Below are positions 6,618 through 15,447 of a stretch of DNA of 64,000 nucleotides, one piece after another. The position numbers and the translations under genes were made by a program. Source of the stretch: Flavobacterium lacisediminis (lineage in GTDB: Bacteria; Bacteroidota; Bacteroidia; Flavobacteriales; Flavobacteriaceae); the NCBI RefSeq assembly GCF_025909975.1, contig NZ_JAPCIO010000003.1, forward strand, positions 62,001-126,000, written 5' to 3'. The first letter of the stretch is position 1, and every line of letters starts with the position of its first letter. Under the pieces are notes generated by a model, which was given only the letters and a program-made list of their open reading frames with translations, was not told the DNA's origin and did no database searches.

Positions 6618-7670
6618 ATGAAAGTACTTGTCATACAAATTAAGATGATTGGTGACGTACTGGCAAGTACTGTCATTTGCGAAGCTATTAAAAAAGCATA
6701 TCCAAAATGCGAAATGCATTATTTGATTCAAAAAAACACTTTCCCTGTGGTGGAAAACAATCCATTTATTGACAAAGTCTTGTTTTTTGAAGAAAGTAAA
6801 CACAAAGGATTAGGAGGATTATTTCGTTTAGGAACGGAATTAAAACTAGAAAAATATGACACCGTAATTGATGTTTACGGAAAGTTTCAAAGTTTAATCC
6901 CAACCTATTTAAGCGGTGCAAAAAAACGAATTGGAACTTATAAATGGTATTCGAAACTTTTCTTAACAGAAACTGTTATTCCAGATACGGAATGTAATGG
7001 AACTGCTAATGCTTTCCGAATTTTATTAGCAAAAACAGCTATAAAAAAGGAAGTTCCACAAATTTTTCCAAAAATTCATTTAACACAATTGGAAATTGAA
7101 AACGCCAAAAACCAAATTGCAAGCCAATTAGACGTTACAAAAAAAATTGTAATGATAAGTGTTTTAGGAAGTGGAAAAAACAAAAGTTTACCTGATGCTT
7201 CTATGGCAAATGTTTTAAATACCATAGCCGCAACTGCTGATGTGCAATTGGTTTTCAATTATATGCCAAACCAACAAGAAGAAGCTAAAGCAATTTTTGA
7301 TTTGTGTGATGCTAATGCGCAATCTAAAATTGTATTCGATTTTTATGTAAAAGGATTACGCGGATTCTTAGCCGTATTATCGCAAGGTGATGCATTAGTA
7401 GGTAATGAAGGTGGTGCCACAAATATGTCAAAAGCCTTAAATATACCAACTTTTACAATTTATGCCCCTTGGATAAACAGAACCTCATGGAATATTTTTG
7501 AAGAAACAGGTTTACATGAAATTGTACACCTATCAGACTATTTCCCAGAGTTGTATAAAAACAAACACCCCAAAAACTTTAAAGAAAAAGCTTTGGAGTG
7601 GTATGATAAATTGAATCCTGAACTGTTTTCTGATAAACTACAGCAATTTGTAAAAAAGATTAGTCAATAA
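6618..7670 (+). CDS. Glycosyltransferase family 9 (heptosyltransferase-like)
   Basis: The 350-residue GT-B enzyme resembles ADP-heptose:LPS heptosyltransferases. The N-terminus KVLVIQIKMIGDVLASTVICEA is the family pattern with the conserved Asp. The C-terminal donor-binding half has ISVLGSGKNKSLPDASM and VGNEGGATNMSKALNIPTFTIYAPW, the GT9 counterpart of the usual VGNDSGPMH loop. It would act at the inner membrane on LPS core sugars. It starts 4 bp after dapD and opens the glycan locus. Its 3' end overlaps the convergent epimerase gene by 11 bp. Confidence 0.88.
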   Translation: MKVLVIQIKMIGDVLASTVICEAIKKAYPKCEMHYLIQKNTFPVVENNPFIDKVLFFEESKHKGLGGLFRLGTELKLEKYDTVIDVYGKFQSLIPTYLSGAKKRIGTYKWYSKLFLTETVIPDTECNGTANAFRILLAKTAIKKEVPQIFPKIHLTQLEIENAKNQIASQLDVTKKIVMISVLGSGKNKSLPDASMANVLNTIAATADVQLVFNYMPNQQEEAKAIFDLCDANAQSKIVFDFYVKGLRGFLAVLSQGDALVGNEGGATNMSKALNIPTFTIYAPWINRTSWNIFEETGLHEIVHLSDYFPELYKNKHPKNFKEKALEWYDKLNPELFSDKLQQFVKKISQ

Positions 7671-8604
7671 ACTTCTCTTTATACCATTTTACTTGTTCTT
7701 CAAGCCCTTGCTTTAAGGTTACTTTAGGCGTATAATTCAATAGTTTTTTTGCTTTTTCAATTACTGCGGCGGTACGTTGCTGATCTCCTTTTCTTGGAGG
7801 CATATTATCAATAATTAAGGTTTTGTTCATGATTTGCTCTACTGCAGTAATTCCGTCTTGCGTAGTGTTCACTTCATCCGTACCTAAATTGATAATTTCA
7901 CCATCAACCACATCTTCTTTTCCAATAATTGCAGCTAATCCATCAACGATATCGCCAACATAAGTAAAACTTCTTTCATGTTTAACACTGCCCTCAAATA
8001 ATGGAAACGGCTTATCATTATAAAGATTATCAATTAATTTCGTGTATAATTTTTCTGGTCTTTCTCTTGGTCCAAAAACAGAATACAAACGAATAGAACA
8101 AGCTTTTATTTTTCCAAGACGCTGTAATCCTAACACTAATTGTTCGGCTGCTAATTTAGTAGAACCATAAAAAGAAACAGGTTGCGCTGGAATGGTTTCA
8201 TCTACCGTAGCTTCAATTCCATAAACAGAAGAAGTAGCAATATTTATAAACGATTTTAGATTTGGATTATAAGCCGACACAGCATCCAACAAATTTTGTG
8301 TTGCATAGATGTTATTTCTAACATACTCTTCTAGAGTAGTATCGGATGAAATTCCAGGTTGGGCAGCCAAATGATAGATATAATCATATGGTTTTTCAAA
8401 AACTTTTGATAAGTCTTCGTTCAAATCTACTCTAAAAATAGAGACACCTTTAGCTTCTAAATCTTTAGCATTCATTTCCTTTAAAGCAGGACTGTAATAA
8501 TCGTTAAAATTATCTAATCCTACCACTTCGTGACCTAATGTTACTAATTTTTCACACAAGTGAGACGCTATAAACCCTGCTGCTCCTGTTACTAATATTC
8601 GCAT
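7660..8604 (-). CDS. NAD-dependent nucleotide-sugar epimerase/dehydratase
   Basis: The 314-residue protein is an extended short-chain dehydrogenase/reductase. It has the Rossmann motif GAAGFIASHLCEKL at residues 7-20, the second-site Asp in VGLDNFNDYYS and the catalytic Tyr-x3-Lys in FYGSTKLAAEQ. NxRLYSVFGP and RSFTYVGDIVDG, typical of UDP-sugar 4-epimerases, follow. UDP-glucose or UDP-glucuronate 4-epimerase is the closest guess, but substrate cannot be fixed. It is the last gene of a minus-strand glycan operon, 5 bp after the GT2 gene. Confidence 0.88.
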   Translation of the reverse strand: MRILVTGAAGFIASHLCEKLVTLGHEVVGLDNFNDYYSPALKEMNAKDLEAKGVSIFRVDLNEDLSKVFEKPYDYIYHLAAQPGISSDTTLEEYVRNNIYATQNLLDAVSAYNPNLKSFINIATSSVYGIEATVDETIPAQPVSFYGSTKLAAEQLVLGLQRLGKIKACSIRLYSVFGPRERPEKLYTKLIDNLYNDKPFPLFEGSVKHERSFTYVGDIVDGLAAIIGKEDVVDGEIINLGTDEVNTTQDGITAVEQIMNKTLIIDNMPPRKGDQQRTAAVIEKAKKLLNYTPKVTLKQGLEEQVKWYKEKFID

Positions 8605-8609
8605 ACCTT

Positions 8610-9428
8610 TTATTTTTCTTCTTTCTTAATTCCGAAAGGTGTCCATTTAATTTTTTTATCGCGCACTTCTTTTCTGATGGCTAAGTTAGCCGCTAACGAT
8701 TCTGGTGTTTTATAGCCACGTGCATGATCTAAATGTAAAACAATCGCTTTGTGACGTATTTGTTTTCCTTTAACTCCATAATTCTCTAAACGTTCTCCAA
8801 ATTCTCTATCCGGTCCACCATATTTCATTCTTTCATCATAACCATTGATAGCAATCATATCATCTTTAAATCCAGAAGAATTACAATTGTTAAAAGAAGG
8901 TGTTGTAGGCGAAATGATATCTAAAATTTTAGCGATAATTCCGTCTGAACCTAATTTTAATGTATTTGAAAAGTCTAATTTCTCAATTTTGTTCAACCAT
9001 TTTACATCAAAACATCTTTGAGAAATAATGTCATCTATAGAAATAGCTTTGCTAGTTTTCATTGGAAGTTTACAATATCCTCCAGATAAAAACTTTCCTT
9101 TTTCTGCTTGTTGGGCATGAACTTCTACGAAATCAGCTCTTGGAATACAATCACCATCGGTCATGATAATAAATTCATAAGCTGCTTCTACAATAGCTAC
9201 ATTTAAAATTTCTTGTCTTCTATATCCTAAATCTTCATGCCACAAATGGCGTACTGGAACAGGATAATTTTTCGCATAAGAATCAATCAATTCTTTTGTT
9301 GAAGGTCTTGAACCATCGTCGGCAATTATTAATTCGAAATCTTTATAAGTTTGTACACTATAACCAATTAAGACTTTTTCTAGCCATTCTTCCGCATTAT
9401 AAGTACTTACTACTACTGATATTTTCAT
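8610..9428 (-). CDS. Family 2 glycosyltransferase with galactosyltransferase-type C-terminus
   Basis: The 272-residue GT-A enzyme begins KISVVVSTYNAEEWLEKVL, with FELIIADDGS and the metal-binding TDGDCIPR motif. The C-terminal part MKYGGPDREFGERLENYG is the Glyco_transf_7C-like acceptor/donor motif of beta-1,4-galactosyltransferase-type GT2 enzymes. It shares most motifs with the gene just upstream (9452-10264), so the two are tandem paralogues. The product presumably adds a sugar to the LPS core or a glycan repeat unit on the cytoplasmic side. Confidence 0.9.
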   Translation of the reverse strand: MKISVVVSTYNAEEWLEKVLIGYSVQTYKDFELIIADDGSRPSTKELIDSYAKNYPVPVRHLWHEDLGYRRQEILNVAIVEAAYEFIIMTDGDCIPRADFVEVHAQQAEKGKFLSGGYCKLPMKTSKAISIDDIISQRCFDVKWLNKIEKLDFSNTLKLGSDGIIAKILDIISPTTPSFNNCNSSGFKDDMIAINGYDERMKYGGPDREFGERLENYGVKGKQIRHKAIVLHLDHARGYKTPESLAANLAIRKEVRDKKIKWTPFGIKKEEK

Positions 9429-9451
9429 TCTTTATGTATTTAGAAACGGTT

Positions 9452-10264
9452 TTATTCTGAAACAATTCCGTTTTTAATTCTAATAATATTATGTTTACTA
9501 TTGTAACGTCTAATATCTAAATTAGCTTCTATTTTTTGAGCATCTGCATATCCTCTTTCATGATGCAAATGTAAGCAAATTGCCTCGTATCTTATTTGTT
9601 TCGCTAAGATTCCTAAATTAAACAAGCGTTCGCCCACTTCCCTATCTAATCCTCCGTAATGCATGTTTTGATTAAAACCGTTGATAGCCAATAAATCCTC
9701 TTTAAAAACTGATGAATTATGACCGTTGAACGTTTTCTTCGTTGTTGTTATCCAGTTCATGAAACTGGCAAAATATGTATTTTTTGTTAGTTTTGTTACT
9801 TTAAAATTAGCTTTCAAACCGTTATTAATCAGCCATTTAATTGAAAAACAATTTTGATTAATAATATCTTCTTCCGAAATTAAATTTGATAATGACAAAG
9901 GTAATTTAAAATATCCACCTGATAAAAAATATCCTTTTTGTTGCTGTTTCAAATGTGTAGTAACAAAATCATTTCTTGGAATACAATCGCCATCGGTAAA
10001 AAGAAGATATTCTGCATTAGCTTTTAAAATAGCCTTGTTTAAAATTTCTGATTTACGAAAACCATTATCCTCTTGCCAAACATGAAGAATTGGATATTTA
10101 AATTTAGAAGAAAAACTTTCAATAACTTGTTTGGTTTTTATTGTAGAACCGTCATCTGCAATTACCAATTCAAAATCTGTTTCAGTTTGAACACTGTAAC
10201 CAATTAGCACTTTACGTAACCAATCTTCCGAATTGTATGTTGTAATTATTACAGATAATTTCAT
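9452..10264 (-). CDS. Family 2 glycosyltransferase (tandem paralogue)
   Basis: The 270-residue GT-A enzyme is built exactly like its neighbour: KLSVIITTYNSEDWLRKVLIGYSVQT, LVIADDGS, FTDGDCIPR and MHYGGLDREVGERLFNLG. Similarity between the two is strong in the first 120 residues and in the C-terminal motif, and weaker at about 150-190, where acceptor specificity is likely to differ. It lies second in the minus-strand operon, 25 bp after the kinase-like gene. Confidence 0.9.
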   Translation of the reverse strand: MKLSVIITTYNSEDWLRKVLIGYSVQTETDFELVIADDGSTIKTKQVIESFSSKFKYPILHVWQEDNGFRKSEILNKAILKANAEYLLFTDGDCIPRNDFVTTHLKQQQKGYFLSGGYFKLPLSLSNLISEEDIINQNCFSIKWLINNGLKANFKVTKLTKNTYFASFMNWITTTKKTFNGHNSSVFKEDLLAINGFNQNMHYGGLDREVGERLFNLGILAKQIRYEAICLHLHHERGYADAQKIEANLDIRRYNSKHNIIRIKNGIVSE

Positions 10265-10289
10265 TAACGATGATAAAAAACGAAAGATA

Positions 10290-11054
10290 CTACTTTTTCC
10301 AAAATTTTAATCGTTTTTTAATTTTCTTTCTTCTATTAAAATTATCCAAAAAATTATTCGATTCTTTCATTAAAAGAGCGTAGAAAACATCCGATTGAAC
10401 TCCATATAATGGTGCATAAGCTTCACTAAATACTTTGTTGATGTAACTATCATTCGTTAGCTTTGCAATATTCTTAACACGTTGATTTAATGATAATTCA
10501 TCATGAAAACTCATTCGATTTAAATCGACCAGATAAAAGTTATATTCATTATCACCAACTTTTTTAATTAAAGTATTTCCAGCAGTGTTATCTATGAATT
10601 CAATTCCTAGATTGTGAATTTTAAAAAAGAAACTTGCCGATTGTTTAATAATTTCCTCTCGATTAGGATAATTTGGTTCAAAAATCAAATTTCGAAACAT
10701 CAAATCGACGTCTTGATGTAGGCTAAAATAATAGCTTTCTTCTAAACCTTTAACGGTTTTATTTTCATAATAAGCAAAAGGTTGCGGTGTCCCGATTCCT
10801 TTACTTAATAAAATTTGGGCATATTCAAAGGAACGTTGCGCTTTTGATTTACGTATATAACCATAAATAAAAGCATTTAGTAAATTTGGCCTTTTAAATG
10901 ATTTTATATTGACTGAAAAATCTCCAACATTAAAAACTTTGATAACATTTCGTTTTTCAGAACCAATTAATTCACCTGAAGTTTTAAAATTCTCTAAAAG
11001 AGAATCAAATTGAGGTTGAAGATATTCATAATCAGGGTGAAATATTTTTTTCAT
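10290..11054 (-). CDS. Lipopolysaccharide kinase-like (Kdo/InaA family) protein
   Basis: The 254-residue protein has a protein-kinase-like fold. VIKVFNVGDFSVNIKSFKRPN supplies the ATP-site Lys. The catalytic loop is degenerate (GIEFIDNTAGNTLI), and FYLVDLNRMSF takes the place of the DFG region as VDLNR, as in the KdkA/WaaP group of LPS core kinases. It would phosphorylate a core sugar on the inner leaflet. It is the first gene of the minus-strand glycan operon, led by a TACTTTTG element at 11079-11086. Confidence 0.8.
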   Translation of the reverse strand: MKKIFHPDYEYLQPQFDSLLENFKTSGELIGSEKRNVIKVFNVGDFSVNIKSFKRPNLLNAFIYGYIRKSKAQRSFEYAQILLSKGIGTPQPFAYYENKTVKGLEESYYFSLHQDVDLMFRNLIFEPNYPNREEIIKQSASFFFKIHNLGIEFIDNTAGNTLIKKVGDNEYNFYLVDLNRMSFHDELSLNQRVKNIAKLTNDSYINKVFSEAYAPLYGVQSDVFYALLMKESNNFLDNFNRRKKIKKRLKFWKK

Positions 11055-11078
11055 TTAGTCCAAATTCATTTGTAACCA

Positions 11079-11086
11079 CAAAAGTA
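11079..11086 (-). promoter_or_regulatory. -7 element of the minus-strand glycan operon
   Basis: TACTTTTG on the minus strand is a full TAnnTTTG match. It lies 24 bp before the ATG of the LPS-kinase-like gene. The plus strand carries a near match, TATTTTTA (11108-11115), for the divergent gene. Confidence 0.5.
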
Positions 11087-11128
11087 AGTTTTTTTATTAA
11101 TTTAGTTTATTTTTACCAAAAAAAAGCC

Positions 11129-11980
11129 ATGTTTTATCACTTTCTAATCACACGTTTTAATTTAAAAAATCCAGAATGGGATGTTACCAAAAACAATGAA
11201 GCTCTTTTAGATGAAAAATGGATGGATGAGCGCTTGGAATTATTTTCTAATTACTGCTTACCATCCGTCATAAATCAATCTAATAAAAACTTTAAATGGC
11301 TATTGTTTTTTGATAGTAGTACAAGTGATAAATATCGAACAATAATTGAAAGCATACTTCAAAAAAACGATTTAATAGTTCCTTTTTATATTGACGGTAT
11401 GCCTAAATTTAATGAGGCAATTTTAAATTATTTAAAAGAAAATGCTGCTGACAAAGACTACTTAATTACGTCGCGCATTGACAATGACGATTGTATCCAT
11501 AAAGATTTCATAAACGAAATCCAGAAACAATTCAACAAGCAAGAATTTTTAGCCATTGATAATATTAACGGTTACACTTTACAGGTAGAACCTAACTTTA
11601 TTTTAGGAAAAAAAGAACATATTTTTAATCCTTTTATCAGTTTAATCGAAAGAAACGACAATCCTAAAACCGTATGGCATTATGTGCATAACATGTGGAA
11701 AAAAGAACCACGAATTATTCATTTATCTGAAAAAAGATTATGGCTTTCTGTAATTCATGGAAAAAACAAAGTCAATGAATTTGATGGTTACGGAAATATT
11801 AAATGGAGTGATATTAATTCAGATTTTATTATTTCAGAGAGTAAAAACAAAGAAATCATTACTACGCAACTTCCGTTTTCAAATTGGTGGTTTTTAAGTC
11901 TTAAAAATTATCTTTATGTAAAAATGGTACTATTAAGCAAACAAATAAAAAAAGGGCTGGGAATTTATAAAGTCAAGTAA
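11129..11980 (+). CDS. Putative rhamnosyltransferase-family glycosyltransferase
   Basis: The 283-residue protein starts FYHFLITRFNLKNPEW. It continues with WMDERLELFSNYCLPSVINQ and NFKWLLFFDSST, the hallmarks of the PF11316-type putative rhamnosyltransferases. SRIDNDDCIHKDFINEI provides an acidic DxDD motif equivalent to the GT-A DxD. It is likely a cytoplasmic GT acting on the surface glycan. It is divergent from the LPS-kinase operon, and the methyltransferase gene follows 24 bp later. Confidence 0.8.
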   Translation: MFYHFLITRFNLKNPEWDVTKNNEALLDEKWMDERLELFSNYCLPSVINQSNKNFKWLLFFDSSTSDKYRTIIESILQKNDLIVPFYIDGMPKFNEAILNYLKENAADKDYLITSRIDNDDCIHKDFINEIQKQFNKQEFLAIDNINGYTLQVEPNFILGKKEHIFNPFISLIERNDNPKTVWHYVHNMWKKEPRIIHLSEKRLWLSVIHGKNKVNEFDGYGNIKWSDINSDFIISESKNKEIITTQLPFSNWWFLSLKNYLYVKMVLLSKQIKKGLGIYKVK

Positions 11981-12004
11981 ATTTTTAAGTTTAGCATACA
12001 TAAG

Positions 12005-12724
12005 ATGAATGATTATAGTACAATTTTTGAAAAAAGAGCAACCGACTATCATTTAGCGATGCAACAGTTTCCAAATGCAAGATTACATGAATTCAATAAC
12101 TTAATTTCATCTGCAGATTTTTCAGTCATAAATAAAGTTTTAGACATTCCTTCTGGTGGTGGCTACTTAAAGCATTTTCTACCACATCATGTAAATGTAA
12201 CATCAACGGATTTTTCTGAGGGATTTACAAGTAATGACATAAAACTTGTTTCTCCTGAAAAATTACCTTTTGAATCGAACACTTTTGATGTCGTTTTTTC
12301 ACTTAGTGGCATGCATCATTTAAAAAATGTTCCTCTTTTTATTGAAGAATGTTTGAGAATAATTAAAAATGAAGGGAATTTTATTTTTGCAGATGTAAAA
12401 AAAGGAACATCAATCGATGTATTTTTAAATCAATTTGTTAATGAATATAATTCTTTAGGTCATAAAGGTGATTTCTTTCATGAAGATTATTTTGAAAAAT
12501 ATCCTAACATTCAAAACAAAATAGTTGAATGTAAATACAATGAATATCCATTTGTTTTTAATAGCAAAGAAGAAATGATTTTGTTTTTTAAACTCTTTTT
12601 TGGGTTAGATAAAGCAAATGACATTGCAATTTTTGAAGGCATTCATGATATTTTAGGATTACAATATACTAAAACAGGAATTGAAGTAAATTGGGGGCTT
12701 TTAAGATATATATTTATTAAATAG
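12005..12724 (+). CDS. Class I SAM-dependent methyltransferase
   Basis: The 239-residue protein has motif I VLDIPSGGGYLKHFLP (about residues 44-59), motif II near VTSTDFSEGF, and LPFESNTFDVVFSLSGMHHL (motifs III/IV), the Methyltransf_11 pattern. Its place among glycosyltransferases suggests methylation of a sugar or its precursor, an inference from context only. Its stop lies 8 bp from the stop of the convergent TupA-like gene. Confidence 0.85.
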   Translation: MNDYSTIFEKRATDYHLAMQQFPNARLHEFNNLISSADFSVINKVLDIPSGGGYLKHFLPHHVNVTSTDFSEGFTSNDIKLVSPEKLPFESNTFDVVFSLSGMHHLKNVPLFIEECLRIIKNEGNFIFADVKKGTSIDVFLNQFVNEYNSLGHKGDFFHEDYFEKYPNIQNKIVECKYNEYPFVFNSKEEMILFFKLFFGLDKANDIAIFEGIHDILGLQYTKTGIEVNWGLLRYIFIK

Positions 12725-12732
12725 TGCTTGAA

Positions 12733-13614
12733 TTATACATTTGGTAATTGTATTAGTTTAGCATATTCTGTATTAAATCTCTCTATTGAGCTTTTTATTA
12801 ATCCTGCGCTTGTAAAAAAAGTAAGCTCTCCAAACGTAATTTTATTGCCTACTGAATATAAATCTACACGCATAAAAATAAATCCATCTGATAATTTTGT
12901 TGCCACTTCTAGCATCTCATCTAGATTACTTGGCTTTAAGAAGTCAGATTTAATAAAAATAGGATTGTGTTTTTTTGGTAAAATTTTATTCCACTCCAAA
13001 TCATAAAAACATTTTTGAACATTTTCTAATTCTTTTTTTTCGGCATATATGTATTTTGGAGCGCCATTATAACAAAAAAATTTGTACTCTATCATAGAGT
13101 TATCATCGATTTTAGAAATATATTTTTCGGCGATAATGCGTGGCTTTACATTTTTATAAATAGCTTCTTGAAACTTATTGTAATAATTTTGAGATAAAAA
13201 ACGATTTAATTTTTTCTTTGTTTGCTTGATATTTAATATACTTTTATCTTCTACAATAATATTATATCCAGAACCATGTGTTCCTTTCAAAACAAATTGA
13301 TTGGGCAACGTATCAAAATTTATTTGAGATACAGAATCATAAATACCAAAAAGTTCGTTTAGATATTTTTTACCAACCTTTTTTTCTACATAACTCCTAA
13401 CTTCATATTTATCCACATAATTACCATAATTTTCTTTATAATAATTAAGTTTAAGCCATAGCAATTTTTCCGTAAGTTCTTTTGGATTTTTCAAATCGGG
13501 CCTATGATTATTTTTTATGAGATATTGCAAAATTGTAATTTTCTCATCATTACCCTTTGTAAGTTTTAATAACTTAATGGTTAATTTATAATATTTTCTT
13601 TTAAAAAAATTCAT
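12733..13614 (-). CDS. TupA-like ATP-grasp ligase (paralogue 1)
   Basis: The 293-residue protein is of the ATPgrasp_TupA type (PF14305). Family landmarks are EKLLWLKLNYYKENYGNYVDKYEVR and PNQFVLKGTHGSGYNIIV (ATP-grasp glycine-rich nucleotide loop). MIEYKFFCYNGAPKYIYAE and FIFMRVDLYSVG with FGELTFF supply the metal- and ATP-binding acidic residues. The founding member TupA takes part in teichuronopeptide synthesis in an alkaliphilic Bacillus, so an acid-amine ligation on a surface polymer is expected. Last of a three-copy tandem array. Confidence 0.85.
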   Translation of the reverse strand: MNFFKRKYYKLTIKLLKLTKGNDEKITILQYLIKNNHRPDLKNPKELTEKLLWLKLNYYKENYGNYVDKYEVRSYVEKKVGKKYLNELFGIYDSVSQINFDTLPNQFVLKGTHGSGYNIIVEDKSILNIKQTKKKLNRFLSQNYYNKFQEAIYKNVKPRIIAEKYISKIDDNSMIEYKFFCYNGAPKYIYAEKKELENVQKCFYDLEWNKILPKKHNPIFIKSDFLKPSNLDEMLEVATKLSDGFIFMRVDLYSVGNKITFGELTFFTSAGLIKSSIERFNTEYAKLIQLPNV

Positions 13615-13632
13615 ATCTTAGTTTTCATAAAT

Positions 13633-14514
13633 TCAATTATTTGGCAATTGAATTAAATCTCCAAATTCTTTATTAAATCTTTCAATCGAACTTCTGATAA
13701 GTCCAGCATTTGAAAAGAAAGTAAGCTCACCGAAAATAATTTTATTTCCAATAGAATACATATCTACTCGCAAAAAAATAAAATCTTGAGATAATTTTTC
13801 GGCAATCTGAATCATTTCTTCAAAATTTTCAGGCTTTTTAAAATCAGCTTCATGAAAAGCAGAAATATATTTCTCAGGTAAAACTTGATTCCAATTCAAA
13901 TCATAAAAGCTTTTTCTCAAATCCTTTGATTTATTTTTCTGAACAAAGACATATTTTGGTTTGCCATGAAAACAATGAAATTTGTAATCAATAAGAGCAT
14001 TACTGTCTATTTCTGAAATATACTTTTCAATTAAAATTCTAGGTTTTAAATCTTTATATATTTTTTCACGAAATTTATGATAATAATTTTCAGACAGAAA
14101 GTGATTTAATTTGTTTTTGATTACTTCAAGATTAAGTTCATTCTTATCTTTAACGATAATATTATAACCCGAACCATGAGTACCTTTTAAAACAAACTGA
14201 CTAGGTAAAGCCTCAAAATTAATAGCAGATACAGAATCATAAACCCCGAAAATACTATTTAAATATTTTTCACCTACTTTATTTTTTACATAACTCCTTA
14301 CCTCATATTTATCAGCATAACTACCATAACTTTCGGTGTAGTAATTAAGTTTGAGCCAAAGTGTTTTTTCCATAAACTCTTTTGGATTAACTAAATTAGG
14401 TTTTACACCATTTTTCAAAAAGTACTGATATATCGAAATTAATTCATCATTTGCTCCAACAAGTTTAAGTAAACTTATATATAATTTATAACATTTTCGT
14501 TTTAAAAAAATCAT
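13633..14514 (-). CDS. TupA-like ATP-grasp ligase (paralogue 2)
   Basis: The 293-residue protein is very close to paralogue 1 in length and motif order: VDKYEVR-type ADKYEVR, SQFVLKGTHGSGYNIIV, IDYKFHCFHGKPKYVF, FIFLRVDMYSIG and FGELTFFSNAGL. The pair look like a recent tandem duplication. Divergence concentrates in the N-terminal 40 residues and around 195-235, the likely acceptor- or amine-recognition surface. It lies 18 bp before paralogue 1 on the minus strand, in the same operon. Confidence 0.85.
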   Translation of the reverse strand: MIFLKRKCYKLYISLLKLVGANDELISIYQYFLKNGVKPNLVNPKEFMEKTLWLKLNYYTESYGSYADKYEVRSYVKNKVGEKYLNSIFGVYDSVSAINFEALPSQFVLKGTHGSGYNIIVKDKNELNLEVIKNKLNHFLSENYYHKFREKIYKDLKPRILIEKYISEIDSNALIDYKFHCFHGKPKYVFVQKNKSKDLRKSFYDLNWNQVLPEKYISAFHEADFKKPENFEEMIQIAEKLSQDFIFLRVDMYSIGNKIIFGELTFFSNAGLIRSSIERFNKEFGDLIQLPNN

Positions 14515-14560
14515 TTACACATCAAATTATCAATGTTGTTTTTAACTAAAAATATAAAAA

Positions 14561-15439
14561 TTAACTTGGCAAACTTATCAATTCTCCAAATTCCTTATTA
14601 AATCGTTCCACGGTTAAACGTTGCTTGCCACCCCATGGAAAAAATGTTAATTCACCGAAAAAAACTTTATCTTTAATTGAATATAAATCAACTCTCACAA
14701 AAATAAAGTCATGGGCTAATTTATTAGCTATTGTTATCATTTCGTCAAAATTTTCGGGTCTTTTCATGTCCAAATTTAAGTAATTCATAGTATTTGAATC
14801 ATCTTCAATTTTTTTCCAATTCAAATCATAATAACAATTTCTATATTTTCCATCGTGAAATGTTTTTACCCAAACATACTTAGCCATTCCATGAAAGCAG
14901 AAAAACTTATAATCAACAATATAATTATCTGCAGATTGTGACAAATATTCTTCAGCTAAGATTCTAGGTTGAATTGCACTATAAATTGCTTCACCATTTG
15001 TTTTACTATAATCCTCTTCTAAGAATTTTTGGAGTTGTTTTTTTGCCTTGTTCCAATTCAATTTTGATTTATCAGGAACTATAATATTATATCCTGAACC
15101 ATGTGTTCCTTTTAAAGCAAACTGATTAGGCAAAGTATCTAAATTAATTTCGTCAACTGAATCATATATTGCAATAAAACCATTAAGATATTGGCTCCCA
15201 ATTGTTTCATCTACAAACTTTCTAACAGCATATTTATCTACCAAATAACCATAATGCTCATTGTAATAATTAAATTTTAACCATTGAATTTTTTCCATAA
15301 ATTCAATGGGTTGGTCTAAATTTAACTCTTTACCATTTTTATACAAATACTTAGCCTTAGAGATTTTAACATCACTTGCACCAACTAATTTAAGTAACCC
15401 AATATAAACTTGATAATATTTTCTTTTAAAAAAATTCAT
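14561..15439 (-). CDS. TupA-like ATP-grasp ligase (paralogue 3)
   Basis: The 292-residue protein is the first member of the tandem array, 8 bp after the GT4 gene. It has VDKYAVRKFVDETIG, NQFALKGTHGSGYNIIV, VDYKFFCFHGMAKYVWVK and FIFVRVDLYSIKD with FGELTFFPWGG. It is more distant from paralogues 1 and 2 than they are from each other, notably at 130-150 (an insertion EEDYSKTNGEAIY) and in the C-terminal FPWGGKQRLTVE segment. Confidence 0.85.
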   Translation of the reverse strand: MNFFKRKYYQVYIGLLKLVGASDVKISKAKYLYKNGKELNLDQPIEFMEKIQWLKFNYYNEHYGYLVDKYAVRKFVDETIGSQYLNGFIAIYDSVDEINLDTLPNQFALKGTHGSGYNIIVPDKSKLNWNKAKKQLQKFLEEDYSKTNGEAIYSAIQPRILAEEYLSQSADNYIVDYKFFCFHGMAKYVWVKTFHDGKYRNCYYDLNWKKIEDDSNTMNYLNLDMKRPENFDEMITIANKLAHDFIFVRVDLYSIKDKVFFGELTFFPWGGKQRLTVERFNKEFGELISLPS

Positions 15440-15447
15440 GTTAAATT

